Origin: DASRDR01 sp963812945 [NCBI: uncultured Candidatus Rokubacteria bacterium]
Lineage (GTDB): Bacteria; Methylomirabilota; Methylomirabilia; Rokubacteriales
DNA: 64,000 nt
Assembly: GCA_963812945.1 (NCBI GenBank)
Contig: CAWEXD010000010.1
Location: 62,001 to 126,000 of the forward strand
Direction of reading: 5' to 3'
Shown here: positions 63,364-64,000 of the stretch, piece after piece
How the letters are laid out: each line of letters starts with the position of its first letter
Position numbering within the stretch: position 1 is the stretch's first letter
The notes under the pieces: generated by a model
What the model was told of the DNA's origin: nothing
What the model saw: the letters and a program-made list of their open reading frames with translations, nothing else
The model's database searches: none
Translations under genes and position numbers: made by a program

Positions 63364-64000
63364 ATGAAGCTCCGCCTGCTCGCAGTCGCCGTGCTTGCCG
63401 CCGCCGGCATTGTCGGCGTCACCGCGCTCCTCCTCAACATCGCCGAGCGGAAGCGGGAGGCCAAGGAGCACTACCTGGAGCTGGTCAAGCTGACGGAGGA
63501 CACGATCGATCCGGCCGAGTGGGGCAAGAACTTCCCCCGCCAGTACGACGGCTATCGCCGGACGGTGGACACCGCACGCACGCGGCACGGCGGGAGCGAG
63601 GCCTTCCAGAGGCTCGACGAGGATCCCCGCTGGCGGCGGATCTTCAAGGGCTACGCCTTCGGGCTCGACTACCGCGAGGAGCGCGGTCACGCCTACATGC
63701 TCTCGGACCAGGACGAGACGCGGCGCACACAGGAACGGCCCCAGCCGGGCACGTGCCTGCACTGCCACTCCGCGGTCATGCCTGCCTACCGGAAGCTCGG
63801 GAACGGCGATGTGATGAAGGGCTTCGACCTCCTGAACGCGATGTCCTGGAAGGAGGCGCGCCAGCACGTCTCGCATCCCATCTCGTGCGGCGACTGTCAC
63901 GACCCGGCGAGCATGCAGCTGCGCGTGACGCGCCCGGGATTCCTCGCGGGCATCGCCGCCTACAAGGCCAGCCAGCGCGTGACGGGCTACGACGTGAACA
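63364..64000 (+). CDS. nrfA: Cytochrome c nitrite reductase NrfA, C-terminus outside window
   Basis: The first 212 residues are present; the frame runs off the right edge. A signal/anchor helix (LLAVAVLAAAGIVGVTALLL) precedes NrfA-like sequence (WGKNFPRQYDGYRRT, YREERGHAYMLSDQDETRR). The first two haem sites are CLHCH (63754-63768) and CGDCH (63886-63900). Classical NrfA has CxxCK at the first, catalytic site; here it is CxxCH. It reduces nitrite to ammonium in the periplasm. ATG 63364, 12 bases after nrfH. Confidence 0.9.
   Translation, partial: MKLRLLAVAVLAAAGIVGVTALLLNIAERKREAKEHYLELVKLTEDTIDPAEWGKNFPRQYDGYRRTVDTARTRHGGSEAFQRLDEDPRWRRIFKGYAFGLDYREERGHAYMLSDQDETRRTQERPQPGTCLHCHSAVMPAYRKLGNGDVMKGFDLLNAMSWKEARQHVSHPISCGDCHDPASMQLRVTRPGFLAGIAAYKASQRVTGYDVN

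Overview
The window is a gene-dense, very GC-rich bacterial chromosome segment. Gram-negative-type features include an HlyD adaptor with an ABC exporter, lipoprotein signals and a periplasmic NrfHA nitrite reductase. The gene content would fit Rokubacteria/Methylomirabilota, Acidobacteria or a deltaproteobacterial relative, but I cannot place it from sequence alone. I see no rRNA, tRNA, insertion sequence, phage or CRISPR array.

The whole window reads as one stress, dormancy and low-oxygen island. It holds seven universal stress proteins plus one remnant, seven CBS-domain proteins, Hsp20, an extra GroEL, Dps, a ribosome hibernation factor, two P-type ATPases, an erythromycin-esterase fusion, PfkB, class I aldolase, GAPDH, PEP synthase, glycogen phosphorylase, ADP-forming acyl-CoA synthetase, a ba3-type oxidase, NrfHA and DNA-end-repair domains. 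This is close to the gene list of the mycobacterial DosR dormancy regulon.

The wiring appears different. Almost every transcription unit starts with a sigma-54 type -24/-12 element (consensus TGGCAYC-N5-TTGCW with the fixed spacing of 10 bases between GG and GC). I found 18 such sites, typically 20-80 bases before the first start codon. Eleven are preceded or flanked by a 14-bp palindrome close to GCCCCACCTGGGGC, centred about 50-105 bp upstream, which looks like a shared enhancer for an NtrC-type activator. Three divergent promoter pairs straddle a single palindrome. The window encodes one NtrC-type activator with GAFTGA (46649 to 45268, minus). It lies in an operon that itself has a sigma-54 site, and it carries an apparent 1-base frameshift near 45826.

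Layout: 1-6007 minus, Mg2+ ATPase and HlyD/ABC exporter. 6139-12635 minus, BON, aldolase, PfkB, CBS, PCMT-esterase fusion, two hypotheticals. 12675-14907 minus, nucleotidyltransferase and membrane-anchored protease. 15069-19863 plus, tandem Usp, Ca2+-type ATPase, AIR-synthase-like protein. 19973-24582, hibernation factor, YXWGXW lipoprotein, acyl-CoA synthetase/ACP/PlsC fusion, CBS and DUF3175-like proteins. 24814-30918 plus, GroEL, Usp, Usp, CBS, small membrane peptide, threonine degradation pair. 31017-33346 plus, LigD-phosphoesterase and PolX-like HhH proteins. 33442-37991 plus, Usp, PEP synthase, GAPDH, thioredoxin. 38102-40357 plus, CBS and glycogen phosphorylase. 40400-43221, receiver protein, hybrid PAS/GAF histidine kinase, GNAT. 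43312-45240 plus, Hsp20, Vms1/baeRF-like protein, decayed gene. 45268-48728 minus, NtrC regulator, APH/AAA kinase, receiver. 48899-53212 plus, CBS-ACT, cytochrome c, Usp pair, cyclase-YHS, permease. 53250-56211 plus, Dps, Usp, two CBS, formate/nitrite channel. 56261-57541 minus, MgtC/DUF4010 protein. 57689-60008 plus, ba3 oxidase with its 35-residue subunit IIa. 60150-64000 plus, Met-rich protein, ADP-forming acyl-CoA synthetase, NrfH and truncated NrfA.

Working model (inference): a two-component signal activates the NtrC-like protein, which switches on, through sigma-54, protein and ribosome protection, glycogen breakdown to acetyl-CoA/acetate with substrate-level ATP, high-affinity oxygen respiration, and nitrite reduction.
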